From positions 1-6,062 of the forward strand of contig DPXH01000130.1 in assembly GCA_003527405.1 (NCBI GenBank): a stretch of 6,062 nucleotides of DNA, given 5' to 3'. Position numbers and translations under genes: made by a program. Below, in pieces: positions 5,028 to 6,062 of the stretch (positions are counted from its first letter, which is position 1; every line of letters starts with the position of its first letter). Source of the DNA: Candidatus Sediminicultor tertius (GTDB lineage Bacteria; Atribacterota; Phoenicimicrobiia; Phoenicimicrobiales; Phoenicimicrobiaceae). The notes under the pieces were generated by a model. The model made no database searches. It was not told the DNA's origin and worked only from the letters and a program-made list of their open reading frames with translations.

Positions 5028-5540
5028 ATGTTAAGCGAAAAAATGGTTAAGAGCATAAATCATCAGATAAACAGGGAGCATTACTCTGCTTATTTATATC
5101 TTTCCATGGCCTCTTATGCTGCTGCGGAAGGTTTAAACGGATTTGCCAACTGGTTTACAGTTCAAATGCAGGAAGAAATGTTTCATGCCGAGAAAATGTA
5201 TAATTACGTAAATCAACAGGGAGGCAGAGTATTACTGGAAGCTATCGAACGGCCACCGTCAGAATTTTCCTCTATGCTTGACTTATTTGAAAAGACTTTG
5301 GAACACGAAAAAGGGGTAACCGCTATGATTAATGACCTGGTTAAATTGGCGCGGGAAGAGAATGATTATGCAACCGAATCTTTCTTGCAATGGTATGTGA
5401 CTGAACAGGTTGAAGAAGAAGCGAGCCCGGCTGAGATTATCCAGAAATTAAAGTTTATCGGGAAAGACGGTAGAGGTCTTTTAATGATTGATAAAGATTT
5501 AGCCGCCCGAGTATTTACTGTTCCTGCGGCAACAGAATAG
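5028..5540 (+). CDS. ftn: Non-haem bacterial ferritin (FtnA type)
   Basis: A 170-residue iron-storage subunit, expected to form a 24-mer shell that oxidises Fe(II) and stores it as mineral. Ferroxidase ligands fall at the same numbers as in E. coli FtnA: E17, E50, H53, E94, Q127 and E130, with E49 and E126 as further site residues. The first-helix motif INREHYSAYLYLSMA and the EEMFHAEKM motif (49-57) are typical. The ATG at 5028 is chosen because AAAGGAG (5013-5019) is eight bases upstream. An in-frame GTG at 4995 would start inside the inverted repeat and has no site. By removing free iron it complements Dfx and rubrerythrin in limiting Fenton chemistry. It could use O2 or the H2O2 made by Dfx as oxidant. 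The peroxiredoxin gene follows after 55 bases with no terminator visible. Confidence 0.96.
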   Translation: MLSEKMVKSINHQINREHYSAYLYLSMASYAAAEGLNGFANWFTVQMQEEMFHAEKMYNYVNQQGGRVLLEAIERPPSEFSSMLDLFEKTLEHEKGVTAMINDLVKLAREENDYATESFLQWYVTEQVEEEASPAEIIQKLKFIGKDGRGLLMIDKDLAARVFTVPAATE

Positions 5541-5595
5541 TAAAATATTTAGAGAAAGTTACCAAAATAGAAAATTTATAAGGAGGATCCAAAAA

Positions 5596-6062
5596 ATGGA
5601 AGAATTAACAGGGAATAAATTCCCCCTAATAGGCGATCAGTTGCCTGAAATGGAGGTACAGACTACTCATGGAAAGATGAAATTACCGGATAATTTTTCT
5701 GGAAAATGGTTTGTTCTGTTTAGTCACCCGGCAGATTTCACCCCGGTTTGCACTACAGAATTTGTAGCTTTTGCCAAGAGACACGAAGAATTTAGAAAAC
5801 TGAATTGTGAACTCATCGGGCTGTCTATAGACCAGGTGTTTTCTCACATCAAATGGGTGGAATGGATTGAAGAAAAATTGGGAGTAGAGATTCAATTTCC
5901 GGTAATTGCTGACGACACAGGAAAAGTTGCTAAAAAACTTGGAATGATTCATCCCGGAGCAGGGACCAGTACTGTAAGAGCTGTTTTTCTTGTTGACCCC
6001 AAAGCGGTAATCAGATTAATATTATTCTATCCTGCTTCGGTAGGGAGAAATATGGATGAAAT
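5596..6062 (+). CDS. Prx6-like peroxiredoxin, 3' truncated by the window
   Basis: The first 155 residues of an AhpC/TSA-superfamily thiol peroxidase that reduces H2O2 and organic peroxides. The active-site motif is P45-A-D-F-T49-P-V-C52, with C52 the peroxidatic cysteine. R128 in STVRAVFLVDP is the conserved arginine that activates it. The downstream FYPASVGRNMDE stretch is characteristic of the Prx6 subfamily, including the roughly 215-220-residue archaeal and thermophile enzymes. C-terminal resolving cysteines, if any, lie beyond the window, so one-Cys versus two-Cys mechanism cannot be told. C71 is the only other cysteine visible. AGGAGG (5581-5586) is nine bases before the ATG. No promoter is evident in the 55-base gap after ftn, so cotranscription with ftn is likely. 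Confidence 0.93.
   Translation, partial: MEELTGNKFPLIGDQLPEMEVQTTHGKMKLPDNFSGKWFVLFSHPADFTPVCTTEFVAFAKRHEEFRKLNCELIGLSIDQVFSHIKWVEWIEEKLGVEIQFPVIADDTGKVAKKLGMIHPGAGTSTVRAVFLVDPKAVIRLILFYPASVGRNMDE

Noticed and set aside
5683..5952. Minus-strand open frame opposite the peroxiredoxin gene
   Set aside because: The plus strand encodes an unmistakable Prx6-type active site through the same bases.
1..6062. tRNA, rRNA or riboswitch
   Set aside because: No cloverleaf-like sequence, rRNA signature or recognisable riboswitch core was seen in the spacers on either strand.

Overview
The window is AT-rich DNA from what looks like a strictly or largely anaerobic bacterium. The codon use is A/T-heavy, Shine-Dalgarno sites are strong (AGGAGG-type), and seven genes in a row belong to the anaerobe's defence against O2, superoxide, peroxide and NO. 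The gene content recalls Moorella and other Clostridia, and also uncultured low-GC anaerobes such as Atribacterota. The sequence alone does not settle the taxon.

Left part (1-1342): the last 20 codons of an unidentified gene, a small protein with a possible PH/GRAM-like fold (146-574), and an exported protein with two cysteine clusters and a calcium-loop-like motif (625-1257). A convincing intrinsic terminator at 1304-1342 closes this block.

Right part (1381-6062): a near-consensus promoter (TTGACA, 17 bp, TATCAT) carries a perfect 5+5 bp dyad across its spacer and -10 element. It drives an Rrf2-family Fe-S regulator (1484-1903), then desulfoferrodoxin/superoxide reductase (1896-2282), high-molecular-weight rubredoxin Hrb (2287-3009) and flavodiiron protein FprA (3012-4187), all overlapping or within a few bases. 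After a 241-base gap holding a decayed REP/MITE-like palindrome come rubrerythrin (4429-4965), non-haem ferritin (5028-5540) and a Prx6-like peroxiredoxin that runs off the window (5596-6062). A second repeat-like inverted repeat sits between rubrerythrin and ferritin.

The genes form one detoxification chain. Dfx reduces superoxide to H2O2. Rubrerythrin and peroxiredoxin reduce H2O2. FprA reduces O2 and/or NO with electrons relayed by Hrb. Ferritin sequesters the iron that would drive Fenton chemistry. The Rrf2 protein is the obvious candidate sensor.

The most interesting detail is inside hrb. A full Shine-Dalgarno site and an in-frame ATG sit exactly at the start of the rubredoxin domain, so the gene could make both the fusion protein and a free 53-residue rubredoxin. 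I found no wholly new system. The most novel items are this dual-product hrb, the Rrf2 promoter dyad, the two palindromic repeat elements and the exported Cys/Asp-rich protein.
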